A program made the position numbers and the translations under genes. This document shows, piece by piece, positions 1 through 8,958 of a stretch of 64,000 nt of DNA. Origin of the DNA: Bacteroidales bacterium (GTDB lineage: Bacteria; Bacteroidota; Bacteroidia; Bacteroidales; Muribaculaceae); NCBI GenBank assembly GCA_003150235.1, contig QAMW01000029.1:1-64000 (forward strand), written 5' to 3'. The notes beneath the pieces are model-generated. The model saw nothing but the letters and a program-made list of their open reading frames with translations. It was not told the origin of the DNA and did no database searches. Position 1 is the first letter of the stretch, and the number at the start of each line of letters is the position of its first letter.

Positions 1-113
1 AGAGATTCGAGACGGTTCTTGTGTACGCTTCCAGGTCACTGACCGCCGTCTTTCCTGAGACACACCGGTCATGCACGGCGGTGCATGACGCAGGACAAAG
101 GCAAAAAGACAAA
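1..113 (+). other. Spacer upstream of the 5S rRNA gene
   Basis: This short stretch precedes the 5S rRNA gene and is probably the 23S-5S spacer of an rRNA operon cut by the window edge. It contains the dyad GTCATGCAC...GTGCATGAC around 68-90, which could form a processing stem. I see no tRNA in it and no recognisable 23S 3' end. Confidence 0.5.
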
Positions 114-220
<107 letters not shown>

Positions 221-221
221 C

Positions 222-256
222 GAGGCTGCAAGCATCCCTTGCAGCCTCTTTTTTTT
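222..256 (+). terminator. Rho-independent terminator of the rRNA operon
   Basis: Stem GAGGCTGCAAG pairs perfectly with CTTGCAGCCTC around a 5-nt loop and is followed by eight T residues. It ends the transcript directly after the 5S gene. Confidence 0.95.
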
Positions 257-315
257 ACCCGTATGCCGGCAAGACCGCACAGCCATCCCCTCAGCGCGGT
301 GGCTTGCAGGATGTT

Positions 316-626
316 GTAGGGGCGAGTGGAAGCTAAATATCACTGACTTAAGGATTTTGCCCGGAACGGGCAAGATAGGGTTAGCCGCGGGTAGCCCCGA
401 AGTGGGCACCCGTGGAAAGCGATACCACCACAACAACGCAACCCTGAAACGGGTTGCATAAATATATGCTAATCAAGCGGCTATGCAACCCACTGCGGGG
501 TTGAGCCAAGGAGAGAGGAGCCTGAGCCACGGGTATGCCTCCGGCATTACCCGCGGATAACAGGATGAATCCCCCTTTCGGGGATTTATGGCTCTTCTGC
601 TTAAGTTAGTGACATTGAGTGGAAGG
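316..626. repeat. Dispersed intergenic repeat, type A, copy 1
   Basis: A non-coding stretch of about 310 bp that recurs in the same orientation at 30167-30486. Shared landmarks in order are: GTAGGGG..GAGTGGAAGC, GGATTTTGCCC with an inverted GGGCAAGAT, AACGCAACCCTGAAACGGGT, TATGCTAATCA, CACGGGTATGCCTCCGGCAT, GGATAACAGGATGAATCC and TTAGTGACATTGAGTGGAAG. It is a chain of small inverted repeats, for example CCCCCTTTCGGGG. No gene is visible in it. Confidence 0.8.
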
Positions 627-627
627 C

Positions 628-930
628 AGCCCGCACCCTCCGGGATTACAGCATGGCGGGTATCCCGCAGGGATACATCCCGGATTTAGCCGTCGGTTGA
701 GCGCGGCGATACCGACGGAAACCTGGCGAAAGCCGGTGTTTCCGCCAGGAATCATCCTGGATCGCGCCAGATGATTCCCTCCGGGAAACAGTTACGGGTG
801 CGCACTTTTCCGTGGGTATCGCTACGCTCAACCCACGGCTAAACGCGGATGATTCCCCAAGGGGAATCGGTGTTTCCGAAGGGGAATCGATGTTTCCACA
901 GGAATCATCACAAAGCGAGATTAATACTGA
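628..930. repeat. Dispersed intergenic repeat, type B, copy 1
   Basis: Non-coding, directly abutting the type A copy. A second copy lies at 55822-56090. Shared blocks are GGAAGGCAGCCCGCA, TAGCCGTCGGTTGAGCG, GCGATACCGACGGAAA and several GATTCC...GGAATC hairpins (GGAATCATCC, GATTCCCTCCGGGAAAC, GATTCCCCAAGGGGAATC). The palindromes suggest a REP-like family. I see no gene in it. Confidence 0.75.
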
Positions 931-974
931 ACCAAGATATACATATAAGTCTAACCTTTAAAACATAATACAGC

Positions 975-2447
975 GTGTTACCGATAATGTTGGCTGGCAC
1001 AGGCAGTGATGTAGGAAAGAGTATCCTCGCGACAGGTCTTTGCCGCATATTCAGGCAGGATGGTTACAATCCCGCACCATTCAAGGCGCAGAATATGGCT
1101 TTGAACTCCTATGCCACACCCGACGGTTTTGAAATCGGCAGGGCGCAGGCTGTACAGGCGGAGGCGGCGGGAATCCCTTGCTCCACCGACATGAATCCTC
1201 TTTTGCTTAAACCCTCGGGCGACTGCACATCGCAGGTGGTGCTCAACGGCAAGCCGGCAGGCAACTATTCATCGCGCGATTATTTCCGTCGTGAAGGAAG
1301 GCAACAGCTCGTGGAGGAGGTGCATCGTGCCTATGACCGCCTGTCGTCACGGTATAATCCCATTGTCATGGAGGGTGCAGGAAGCATTGCCGAACTGAAT
1401 TTGCGCGATCTCGACCTTGTTAACATGTCGATGGCACGTTATGCCGGGGCGCGTGTGCTCTTGGTCGCCGATATTGACCGCGGAGGGGTGTTTGCGAGTG
1501 CCTATGGGTCGGTGATGCTTCAGGATGAAAGCGACCGCAAGCTGATAAAAGGAATTATCGTGAATAAGTTCCGGGGCGACATGTCGCTATTCGACAATGG
1601 CAGAAAGATACTGGAAGATATATGCGGTGTGCCTGTTCTCGGCGTGGTTCCTTATCTGAAAGATATTCATATCGACGAGGAGGATTCAGTGTCGCTTGCC
1701 GGAAAGGCATCGAGAGGATGCGAGGGTAGGATTAATATCGCGGTGGTATTGTTGCGTCACATTTCCAATTTTACCGATTTCAACCGTCTTGAACGTGACA
1801 GCCGGGTAAACCTGTATTACACATCTTCACCATCGGAACTTGCCATGGCTGATGTCGTGATTATTCCCGGCACAAAGTCGACTATCGACGACCTGCTTTA
1901 TCTGCATGAAACCGGACTTGCACAGGCAATTATGGAGGCGCGTGAGCGTGGGAAAATGGTATTCGGCATCTGCGGCGGCTATCAGATTATGGGGCGGTCG
2001 GTAAGTGACCCGCACGGTGTGGAGGGTGACCCGCGCACAGTTCCCGGTCTTGGGCTGCTCCCTGTCGAGACCCTGCTCACCACCGGAAAGGTGACCCGTC
2101 AGGTCGAATTTTCATTTCTTGGGGGGACAGAACTTTGCAAGGGGTATGAGATTCATATGGGTGACACTGTAATCACCGGTGATGCCACTCCGGTCAATCT
2201 CATGTCATCGGGACAGCCCGACGGTTGCATGACCGATGACCGTTGCATGGGCAGCTACATCCACGGTATTCTCGATAATGACTGCGTGATAAGGCATATA
2301 CTCTCACAGTGCGGCGCGGCATTGACCGATGTTACCGCGACCGATTACGCGGCGTGGCGCGACAGCCAGTATGACGCGCTTGCCGACGCCCTGCGGCGGC
2401 ATCTTGATATGGAGGCAATCTACAAAATCATGTGCGGCGATGATTGA
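975..2447 (+). CDS. cobQ: Cobyric acid synthase CobQ/CbiP
   Basis: Glutamine-dependent amidase that amidates the b, d, e and g side chains of adenosyl-cobyrinic acid diamide to give cobyric acid, in the cytoplasm. The N-terminal dethiobiotin-synthetase-like domain starts with the P-loop GTGSDVGKS (about residues 8-16) and contains FKAQNMALNSYAT and MEGAGSIAEL. The C-terminal class I glutamine amidotransferase domain has the nucleophile cysteine in FGICGGYQIMG. Its 490 aa is normal for the family. The start is a GTG at 975 read as VLPIMLAGTG, because no ATG fits the conserved N terminus. The last 8 bases overlap the next gene, which points to a translationally coupled cobamide operon. I see no cobalamin riboswitch in the upstream repeat-filled region. 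Confidence 0.96.
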   Translation: MLPIMLAGTGSDVGKSILATGLCRIFRQDGYNPAPFKAQNMALNSYATPDGFEIGRAQAVQAEAAGIPCSTDMNPLLLKPSGDCTSQVVLNGKPAGNYSSRDYFRREGRQQLVEEVHRAYDRLSSRYNPIVMEGAGSIAELNLRDLDLVNMSMARYAGARVLLVADIDRGGVFASAYGSVMLQDESDRKLIKGIIVNKFRGDMSLFDNGRKILEDICGVPVLGVVPYLKDIHIDEEDSVSLAGKASRGCEGRINIAVVLLRHISNFTDFNRLERDSRVNLYYTSSPSELAMADVVIIPGTKSTIDDLLYLHETGLAQAIMEARERGKMVFGICGGYQIMGRSVSDPHGVEGDPRTVPGLGLLPVETLLTTGKVTRQVEFSFLGGTELCKGYEIHMGDTVITGDATPVNLMSSGQPDGCMTDDRCMGSYIHGILDNDCVIRHILSQCGAALTDVTATDYAAWRDSQYDALADALRRHLDMEAIYKIMCGDD

Positions 2448-3447
2448 GGGACATGGTGACGACATATACCGTTATGCAGGGAAGGTGAAATACAATTTCA
2501 GCTCCAATATCTTCCCTTCCGGGCATCTTGAGCGGGTGATGCGTCATCTGGCGTGTAACCCATCTTTATTGGGTGCATATCCGGAACCGTTTCCGGGCAC
2601 TCTTGAAGCCGCGATTGCCCGTAAGGAGGGAGTCGCGACTGAAAATGTAATGGTCACCAACGGTGCCACGGAGGTGATATACCTGATAGCACATGCATGG
2701 AAAGGCGCGGTGTCGGCAATCGTGTCGCCTACATTCAGCGAATATGAGGATGCCTGCCGCATGTATGGTCACGCGTTAATCTATATGGATGCCCCTGATG
2801 GCGATGCCGCTGATGCCAGAATCGTGTGGATATGCAATCCGAATAATCCTACCGGAAGGGTAACGCCGCTCCCCATATTACGCCGCGCAGTGGATGCCGA
2901 TTCCAGCCGTATTGTCGTGATTGACCGGGCGTATGCCGATTATACATGTGAGCCTGTCATGAGTGCGCGCGAGGCGGTGGAGCGGGGCAATGTAATATTG
3001 TTAGGCTCTTTCACGAAGCGTTACTCCGTGCCCGGTTTGCGTGTAGGTTACGCCATCGGCGATGCCGCGTTGCTTGACCGTGTGCGCTCATGCCGTATGC
3101 CCTGGTCGGTGAGTGCGCTTGCGATAGCCGGTGCGCATTTCCTTCTCGACGACGTGCCTTCCGTTGTCGATGCCGGTGCGCTTCACCGGGAGGCATTGCG
3201 CCTCGGCGATGCGTTGCGTGACTTAGGGATAGATGTGTCAGCCACCGGTTGTAACTTCATGCTCTGCCGTCTTCCCCGAGGCAGTGCACCGCAGCTTAAA
3301 GAGTGGCTTATGGTCACTCACGGGCTGCTTATACGCGACGCTTCCAATTTCCACGGGCTTGACGGGCGATATTTCCGCGTGGCGGCGCAGTCGCCCGAAG
3401 CCGATGATTTACTTATTAACGCTATAAAAGAATGGATATCATCTTAG
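2440..3447 (+). CDS. Threonine-phosphate decarboxylase-like PLP enzyme (CobC/CobD type)
   Basis: A class I/II aminotransferase-fold enzyme of 335 aa, related to HisC, that in cobamide operons makes (R)-1-aminopropan-2-ol phosphate or a related linker from L-threonine phosphate. The N terminus MIEGHGDDIYRY is typical of the Bacteroidota CobC/CobD type. Visible PLP-fold motifs are TNGATEVIYL, the NPNNPTG loop, the aspartate in VIDRAYADY, and the PLP lysine in GSFTKRYSVPGLRVGY. The ATG at 2440 lies inside the end of cobQ. The end overlaps the cbiB start by 16 bases, so all three genes are probably translated together. Decarboxylase rather than plain histidinol-phosphate aminotransferase is inferred from the neighbours. 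Confidence 0.9.
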   Translation: MIEGHGDDIYRYAGKVKYNFSSNIFPSGHLERVMRHLACNPSLLGAYPEPFPGTLEAAIARKEGVATENVMVTNGATEVIYLIAHAWKGAVSAIVSPTFSEYEDACRMYGHALIYMDAPDGDAADARIVWICNPNNPTGRVTPLPILRRAVDADSSRIVVIDRAYADYTCEPVMSAREAVERGNVILLGSFTKRYSVPGLRVGYAIGDAALLDRVRSCRMPWSVSALAIAGAHFLLDDVPSVVDAGALHREALRLGDALRDLGIDVSATGCNFMLCRLPRGSAPQLKEWLMVTHGLLIRDASNFHGLDGRYFRVAAQSPEADDLLINAIKEWISS

Positions 3448-4352
3448 CTGTCGCCCCTCTGCTTACAGGATGGGCGCTTGACCTTGTCGCGGGCGATCCT
3501 GCATGGATGCCTCATCCTGTCGTGGGTTTCGGCAAGGCTATTTCTTTCTTTGAACACAGGTTGAACCACGGTGCTCACCGTGTGGCGAAAGGCGCGTTTA
3601 TGGCGGTAGGACTGATTATGACGGTCTACCTGCTTGCTCTCACGCTGATGGATTGGCTCACGGCTTATCCATGGGTTAAATGCGGCGTAGAGGCTATCTT
3701 GATATTTTTCTGCCTCGCCGGCACGACGCTTGTGCGGGAGGTGAAGATGGTATTCCGTGCCGTCGACCGTTCGCTCGACGAGGGTCGCCGTCAGGTAGGG
3801 CGCATCGTTGGGCGTGACACGGCATCCCTGTCGGCGCAGGAGATACGCACTGCCGCCCTCGAAACGCTCGCCGAAAATCTGAGCGACGGGGTAATCGCCC
3901 CGCTTTTCTGGTATATGATTCTCGGTGTTCCCGGAATGCTCGCCTACAAGATGGTCAATACGCTTGACTCCATGACCGGCTACCGTAACGAGCGTTTCCG
4001 CGATTTCGGGCGATGGGCGGCGCGCATCGACGATTTTGCCAATTACCTCCCGGCGCGTATCACGGCTTTTCTGATGGTGGTGGCTTCGGGTCGGCTTTCG
4101 CTGCTCGCGTTTGTGCGCCGTTACGGGCGTTGCCATGCAAGTCCTAATTCCGGTTATCCGGAGGCGGCTCTTGCCGGTATTCTTGGATGTCGTTTTGGCG
4201 GAGCCCATGATTATTTCGGGGAGACAGTCTACAAGCCATTTATCGGGGAGAATCCCCGGGAGCTTACGTCTCGTGACATGACCGTCGCCATCCGCATTAA
4301 CCTCATTGCCGAAATCCTTATGATTATCATTGTCCTCGCCACGAGGATTTGA
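3432..4352 (+). CDS. cbiB: Adenosylcobinamide-phosphate synthase CbiB
   Basis: Membrane protein (306 aa) that joins cobyric acid to the aminopropanol(-phosphate) arm to form adenosylcobinamide (phosphate). It has the CbiB hallmarks: LDLVAGDPAWMPHPVVGFGK near the N terminus, the loop REVKMVFRAVD, GRDTASLSAQEI, ETLAENLSDGVIAPLFWY, KMVNTLDSMTGYRNERF, and SPNSGYPEAALAGILG near the end. About four to five hydrophobic segments are visible. The start overlaps the preceding PLP enzyme by 16 bases. The nucleotide-loop genes (cobU, cobS, cobT) that would follow are not in the window, so they lie elsewhere or to the left. Confidence 0.96.
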   Translation: MDIILAVAPLLTGWALDLVAGDPAWMPHPVVGFGKAISFFEHRLNHGAHRVAKGAFMAVGLIMTVYLLALTLMDWLTAYPWVKCGVEAILIFFCLAGTTLVREVKMVFRAVDRSLDEGRRQVGRIVGRDTASLSAQEIRTAALETLAENLSDGVIAPLFWYMILGVPGMLAYKMVNTLDSMTGYRNERFRDFGRWAARIDDFANYLPARITAFLMVVASGRLSLLAFVRRYGRCHASPNSGYPEAALAGILGCRFGGAHDYFGETVYKPFIGENPRELTSRDMTVAIRINLIAEILMIIIVLATRI

Positions 4353-4620
4353 GAGATTTCAAGGTGGGAGGTTAGGGACTTTTGAGACGTGCCTTAAGGC
4401 TATTAACTTAGAGATTTTGCCCTTTCGGGGCAAAAGCGTGGATGAGTGACAAAATCGACAGGAAGTATCAGTATTTGCCTTGAGATGATTCCCTACGGGA
4501 AACGATTTATGGTGGAGGCTGCAATAGAGATTTTTCCTGTCGGAAAACTTGGGCGAGTTAACGATAAATTACCCCGCAAAGGTAAATGTTAACAGGAGGA
4601 ATCCCCGAAAGAGGATTTAT
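4353..4620. repeat. Non-coding stretch with repeat fragments
   Basis: No gene is visible. It contains pieces related to the dispersed repeats elsewhere in the window: GATTTTGCCCTTTCGGGGCAA, GATGATTCCCTACGGGAAAC and GAGGAATCCCCGAAAGAGGATT. These are small palindromes with the same GATTCC/GGAATC and TTTTGCCC/GGGCAA cores as the copies at 316-930. It looks like a decayed copy. Confidence 0.55.
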
Positions 4621-4662
4621 GAAAAAGGAGAGGATAGCAGTAGTGGTGGTTGCTATCCTCTC
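4621..4662 (-). terminator. Terminator of the coiled-coil lipoprotein gene
   Basis: A perfect 12-bp inverted repeat (GAGAGGATAGCA at 4628-4639 and its complement at 4651-4662). Read on the minus strand it is followed by a CCTTTTTC run. It lies about 90 bp beyond the stop codon at 4749. Two smaller hairpins (AATGAGC/GCTCATT and GGTAAA/TTTACC) lie between. Confidence 0.8.
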
Positions 4663-4748
4663 AAAATTGAATGAGCCCGATTCACATCGAGCTCATTCCC
4701 CTTATCATATACGGTAAAAGTGCTACTTTACCTTTCTCGTGAATCCAA

Positions 4749-7700
4749 TTAGATACCCGGATTGATTGTCACGTGTACTGAGGTTTCGAGTTCACCCCAC
4801 TTGTGGGTAATCACTACCGGTACATTAAGTGTGACAGATTCATTGAGGGCTGCTCCTGATCCGGTGTAAGTAAGTTCACCGTCATCAGAGATGTCGAAAT
4901 GGAGATTGAAATCCTTGAGGCTATAATTATTACCAGCCTTGTCAGTGATTGACATTTCTTTTGAAGTCCAGTCAACATCGGTGATATCGTAGTACTGCCA
5001 GTAGTCAGTCAGAGTATTTCTGTTATACTGCTGGAACTTATTGCCGAATGCATCAGTGATAGTAAGACCGGCGGCAAGATTGCGGGTCTGTTCAACAGAG
5101 TTCTGCTTGATCGGTTCGATGTTTGCAGTCTCTGCCTTCTGGAGCGGTTTGATAATCTTGATAGAGGTGTTGCCGAGCGTATAAGGATTGTCGTAGCCGA
5201 CACCGGTAAGCTCGATATTCCATCCAAGACCGATTGTCATTTCCTGCTCTACCATAGCGATACCTGCAGCGTTGTTCTCGATAAAGAAGTTGGCTTCAAG
5301 TGTATTATCGGAAGCGTCATCCTTGTCCAAGTCGTAAGTTGCCTTATCGGTTTCTCCGTACCAGAGGGTAGCTGCGAGTGCCGGAGCATCAGTTTCTTTT
5401 TCACCAGGAAGAACAATCTCATAGCTGTTGTCCTCATTTACCTCATATCCCTTGGGAGCGGTAGCGAATACGAGATCCCATTCCGAGCAGTCGAGAAGGT
5501 TGGTGAGGTAAGGAGTCTTACGTCCCTGAAGCACATTGGTGTTGTAAGTTGCAGTTACACCTGCTACGTAAGGTTTAGCCATAGCCTCGGGAAGCACACG
5601 GAGTGTGTTGTTGTTCCAAAGAGCCGGGATAAGTTCACCGAATGCGGGGAGCTTAGACGGCCAGTTGACAGTAACCTTCAGAGTCAAGGTAAGCTCGGGA
5701 TAGAGACCTGCTGCGTTAGTGAACTTAATAACCTTGCTGAGTGTCTTGTTTTCACCGTCAAGCATCATGTCGGCTACGGTTATTAGCCAGGAAATAGGCT
5801 GAATATCTTCACCGGTAGCAGCGAGGTTGACTGTAACGCCGTTAGGAACTGTAGTGGCAGCATAGTTTGCTACGAACTGATCCTTGTTCATGTCAAATCC
5901 GAGCTGGCTGATGATTACATCGTTAATCTGTTTCCAGGTAACAACCTCCCACTTAGTATCGCAAGTGAGTTCAAATTCATCGTAACCGATAGTGAAGTCA
6001 GTTTTGGCGTCAGAGAGAGACAATTCAACCCTGAAGAACTTCTGAGCGATTACATTACCTTTGGCATCCTTCATTACAACCTCGATTACCGGAGTCTTGC
6101 CGAGGCGGTCGAGAATATTTCCGTCTTTCGGGGTGGCAGGAGTAAGTACACCGTCTTTTACGGTTGCATAATCCTGCTGGTTAACGCTGCCAACTTCGTA
6201 CTTCTGACCGAAGAGGTTACACTCGATAGTGAATCCGAAGAGAGCCATTTCGTCAGCGGTCATTACAGAGTGTTTGCCATCGTAGTTCATGCAGCCTGTA
6301 ACGAACTGAGTGAGGTCGGTAGGCTTTTGGTAGTCAACTTTAGCAAGTACATCGGCAGCCTTAACGTCATCCCAAGTATAGAGATTGTCTTCTGACCATG
6401 CCGGTTCCTTGACAGAAGGTGTTGCAGTTACAGCAGGAGTAAACCAAGTGTCAGATACGCGGGCATATTCAGAGTAAACCACTGCGTCTTCTGCCTTTTC
6501 GGTAACAGTAACTTCATTGCCGTCAACAGTCTCGGTCCAAGTGTAGAGATTTTCCTTTGCGATGGGCACCTTGAGGGCTACGGTGTAGAAGTTATTAGTT
6601 GAGCCGGCATTGTCAATCTTAGTATCGACATTCTTGGTAGCGAATACCTCGAGGATGCTTGCATCTTCAGTTGACTTCTGGAAGCTTACCACGTTAAGTA
6701 CAGGCTCATTAGCTGCGCGTGAAGTAGCGATAGTCTGAACGAAGCTGGGCGCAAGGATATCTTCAACTGTGACACCAGCCGGGTTAAGGCGATAAAGCAC
6801 CTTAGCCTTCTCGCTGTTGATTGAAACTTTCTTGGCGCCGGTAGCAGGAGCATCATAAAGACCGGTCTCCTTGTTAAGCTTGCCAAGAGGAGTAAACTCT
6901 GCGGTGAAGAAGTCGATATTGGGAATACCGTCGCGGTAAGCAGTCGGAACAAGGGTTATGCTTGTGAGTCGCTTTGAGCTCTTCTGTGCAAGCACGTTAA
7001 GATTGCTTGCGATTCCGTTGATCTGAGTCTGGAGCTTGCCAAGATCAGATTGGAGTGTGCTGAGAGTTCTTCCCTGCTCTTCAACAGTACCTTTAAGAGT
7101 GGTGATAAGACCATTCTCTCCGGTCAATTCGTTGACTTGGTTCTGAAGAGTTGAAAGGTCGCCTGCAACACCGTCAATCTTGTCATCAAGGTCGCTCAAC
7201 TCATCCTTAATGTCGGTCAGCTCCTGGCTAAGACCCTGAAGCAATGCCTCGTAAGTGTCCTTGAATGTCTTAAGAGCCTGCAGCTGTGTCTCAATCTTGG
7301 TCTTATATTCGTTGAATGCAGTGATATGCTCAGTCACTTTGGTGTCAAGAGCTGAAATCTTGCCTTCAAGTTCTTCCTTCAGACCGGGGATGATTTCATT
7401 CATGATGTTGGCAATCAGGGTAGTGTTGCCTGCAACATCAGTCTTGATACCTTCGATAGCAGTCTCGACACCGTCGATGCGGAGGTCAAGGGCGGCAATA
7501 TTACCGTTGATAGCGCTGATGGTGGTCTCGTTGATGCCGATGTTGGTGAGATAAGCCTTGATAAGGGCATTCACTTCATCGGGGCTGAGAGTCTTGATGC
7601 CGTCAATCTGAGCCTGCAGTTTGTCGATTTCGCCTTCAAGGCCCTCGATGCTACCTTTGAGGTTGTCGACATCAGCCTGCTTTGCGCACTCGGCGATAGC

Positions 7701-8219
7701 AGCGGTGAGAGTATCGAAGTCTTTGCCATACTTTGCTTCAAGAGCGGCAATCTGGCCTTCGATATCCTTCTTAAGAGCCTCCATCTGCTCGATGGTCTGA
7801 GCAAGCACGGCAGCCTTAGCCTCGTCTACAGCCTTAAGGGCAGCTTCAGCAGCGGCATTAGCCTTCATCGCCTCAGCCTGAGCAGCCTGAGCGTCGGCAG
7901 TAGCCTGGTCGCCGGTCTTCTGAGCAGCCTCTGCAGCTTTAGCAGCGTCGGCAGCAGCCTTTGCGGCAGCGTCGGCAGCCTCGCCTGCCTGCTTAGCCTG
8001 GGTCTCAAGCGCAGTCTGTGCCGTCTGGAGTTCTGCAATCTTGGCTTCGAGAGTTTTTGCCTGCTGCTCGAGCTTGTTGTTGAACTCTTCCTGTAGCTTA
8101 TCGTCATTGGTTGTCAGGTTGGTGATGTCATCATCATAATCCGTACAACTTACAAAGGAAGTTGCCGGAGCCGCCATGATCAATGAAAATAAAGCTACTT
8201 TGAGAAACTTTTTCTTCAT
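4749..8219 (-). CDS. Large coiled-coil surface lipoprotein
   Basis: A 1156-aa exported protein. A signal peptide ends in a lipobox (SFVSC, cysteine near residue 25) followed by TDYDDDI. Residues about 35-420 are heptad-rich coiled coil, opening with an alanine-rich stretch (about 70-150) made of AADAAAKAA-like blocks. The rest is beta-rich, with several modules of about 100-150 aa (VTVNWPSKLPAFGELIPALW, TWKQINDVIISQLGF, VDWTSKEMSI). The N terminus resembles Muribaculaceae proteins often labelled as PL29-lyase N-terminal-like, but I see no lyase catalytic core. No sorting tail is evident. A structural, S-layer-like or adhesive role at the cell surface is plausible but is inference. It is monocistronic, with its own terminator. 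Confidence 0.85.
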   Translation of the reverse strand: MKKKFLKVALFSLIMAAPATSFVSCTDYDDDITNLTTNDDKLQEEFNNKLEQQAKTLEAKIAELQTAQTALETQAKQAGEAADAAAKAAADAAKAAEAAQKTGDQATADAQAAQAEAMKANAAAEAALKAVDEAKAAVLAQTIEQMEALKKDIEGQIAALEAKYGKDFDTLTAAIAECAKQADVDNLKGSIEGLEGEIDKLQAQIDGIKTLSPDEVNALIKAYLTNIGINETTISAINGNIAALDLRIDGVETAIEGIKTDVAGNTTLIANIMNEIIPGLKEELEGKISALDTKVTEHITAFNEYKTKIETQLQALKTFKDTYEALLQGLSQELTDIKDELSDLDDKIDGVAGDLSTLQNQVNELTGENGLITTLKGTVEEQGRTLSTLQSDLGKLQTQINGIASNLNVLAQKSSKRLTSITLVPTAYRDGIPNIDFFTAEFTPLGKLNKETGLYDAPATGAKKVSINSEKAKVLYRLNPAGVTVEDILAPSFVQTIATSRAANEPVLNVVSFQKSTEDASILEVFATKNVDTKIDNAGSTNNFYTVALKVPIAKENLYTWTETVDGNEVTVTEKAEDAVVYSEYARVSDTWFTPAVTATPSVKEPAWSEDNLYTWDDVKAADVLAKVDYQKPTDLTQFVTGCMNYDGKHSVMTADEMALFGFTIECNLFGQKYEVGSVNQQDYATVKDGVLTPATPKDGNILDRLGKTPVIEVVMKDAKGNVIAQKFFRVELSLSDAKTDFTIGYDEFELTCDTKWEVVTWKQINDVIISQLGFDMNKDQFVANYAATTVPNGVTVNLAATGEDIQPISWLITVADMMLDGENKTLSKVIKFTNAAGLYPELTLTLKVTVNWPSKLPAFGELIPALWNNNTLRVLPEAMAKPYVAGVTATYNTNVLQGRKTPYLTNLLDCSEWDLVFATAPKGYEVNEDNSYEIVLPGEKETDAPALAATLWYGETDKATYDLDKDDASDNTLEANFFIENNAAGIAMVEQEMTIGLGWNIELTGVGYDNPYTLGNTSIKIIKPLQKAETANIEPIKQNSVEQTRNLAAGLTITDAFGNKFQQYNRNTLTDYWQYYDITDVDWTSKEMSITDKAGNNYSLKDFNLHFDISDDGELTYTGSGAALNESVTLNVPVVITHKWGELETSVHVTINPGI

Positions 8220-8407
8220 AATAACATTGGTTTAAAATAAGAATAAAAAAATTTGAACAATCTGCTTTTTTAAAAAAAGGTTAACACCTGTTTGGAGGTG
8301 GAGTGATTTTTTGTATTTTTATCGTAGTTAAACAAATAAATTCACTGCAAATATCATACATATTTTTGATTAAAACAAATATATGAATGATTTTTTTACG
8401 ATTAATT
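8220..8407. promoter_or_regulatory. Divergent AT-rich promoter region
   Basis: This region separates the lipoprotein gene (leftward) from the HTH gene (rightward) and is strongly AT-rich. A -7-like TATTTTTG at 8361-8368 faces the HTH gene. I cannot place a convincing -33 element for either direction. Confidence 0.45.
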
Positions 8408-8767
8408 ATGGATATTGCTGAAAGAATCAATCAAATAATTGACCGAGAAGGATTGACCGTGGCATCATTTGCCCGTAAAATCGGCGTTGGTGACCAAACT
8501 GTTAGGTCGGTTTGTGTACTAAAACGCAATAAACCGGGATTTGAATTTTTGTCTAATCTTATTCAAACATTTGAGTGGTTAAACCCTGTATGGGTCCTCA
8601 CGGGCAAGGGTGAAATGGTGCTTGACTCCGACAGGAATGAACGATGTAGCGGCGATTCGGTTGCGGAACTTGTAAAGTATCTCAGGGAAAAAGATGAAAA
8701 GATAGAGCGGCTTATAGAGGAGAAGACGACATGGAAGATAAAGTATGAGATGACATCGGGTGAGTGA
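8408..8767 (+). CDS. Small HTH (phage-repressor-like) regulator
   Basis: A 119-aa cytoplasmic protein. The first 60 residues form a Cro/C1-type helix-turn-helix (RINQIIDREGLTVASFARKIGVG, then DQTVRSV as recognition helix), followed by the WLNPVWVLTGKGEM motif seen in many Bacteroidota XRE regulators. The C-terminal part (about 75-115) is a charged helix that may be a short coiled coil (YLREKDEKIERLIEEK). I chose the ATG at 8408 because it begins the MDIAERINQ helix; an earlier ATG at 8387 would add seven hydrophobic residues. It stands alone between a divergent lipoprotein gene and a GH3 gene. Its target is unknown, and it need not regulate its neighbours. Confidence 0.85.
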   Translation: MDIAERINQIIDREGLTVASFARKIGVGDQTVRSVCVLKRNKPGFEFLSNLIQTFEWLNPVWVLTGKGEMVLDSDRNERCSGDSVAELVKYLREKDEKIERLIEEKTTWKIKYEMTSGE

Positions 8768-8853
8768 TACCGGTTTAATGTAGGTAAAGTGTTGTCAGCT
8801 ACGTTTTGATATAGGGAGTGAGTACGGTGAAAGTTTATAAATGTGATTGATTA

Positions 8854-8885
8854 TTTGCACCGTGGCGATAAGATGGTTACCTTTG
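8854..8885 (+). promoter_or_regulatory. Bacteroidota-type promoter of the GH3 gene
   Basis: TTTG at 8854-8857, a 20-bp spacer, then TACCTTTG at 8878-8885 match the -33/-7 consensus. The start codon lies 73 bp downstream. Confidence 0.75.
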
Positions 8886-8958
8886 CATAGTCAAGAATTT
8901 TGATCCTACATTAATTAATAATACCAATAATAACACCATCATCACAAATCACTTATTC

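Noticed and set aside
900..974. Cobalamin riboswitch before cobQ
   Set aside because: I could not find a B12-box-like conserved core or the flanking stems; the region is filled by repeat sequence.
3444..4208. A 254-codon open frame antisense to cbiB
   Set aside because: It lies wholly opposite a well-conserved gene and has no recognisable domain. It is a codon-bias shadow.
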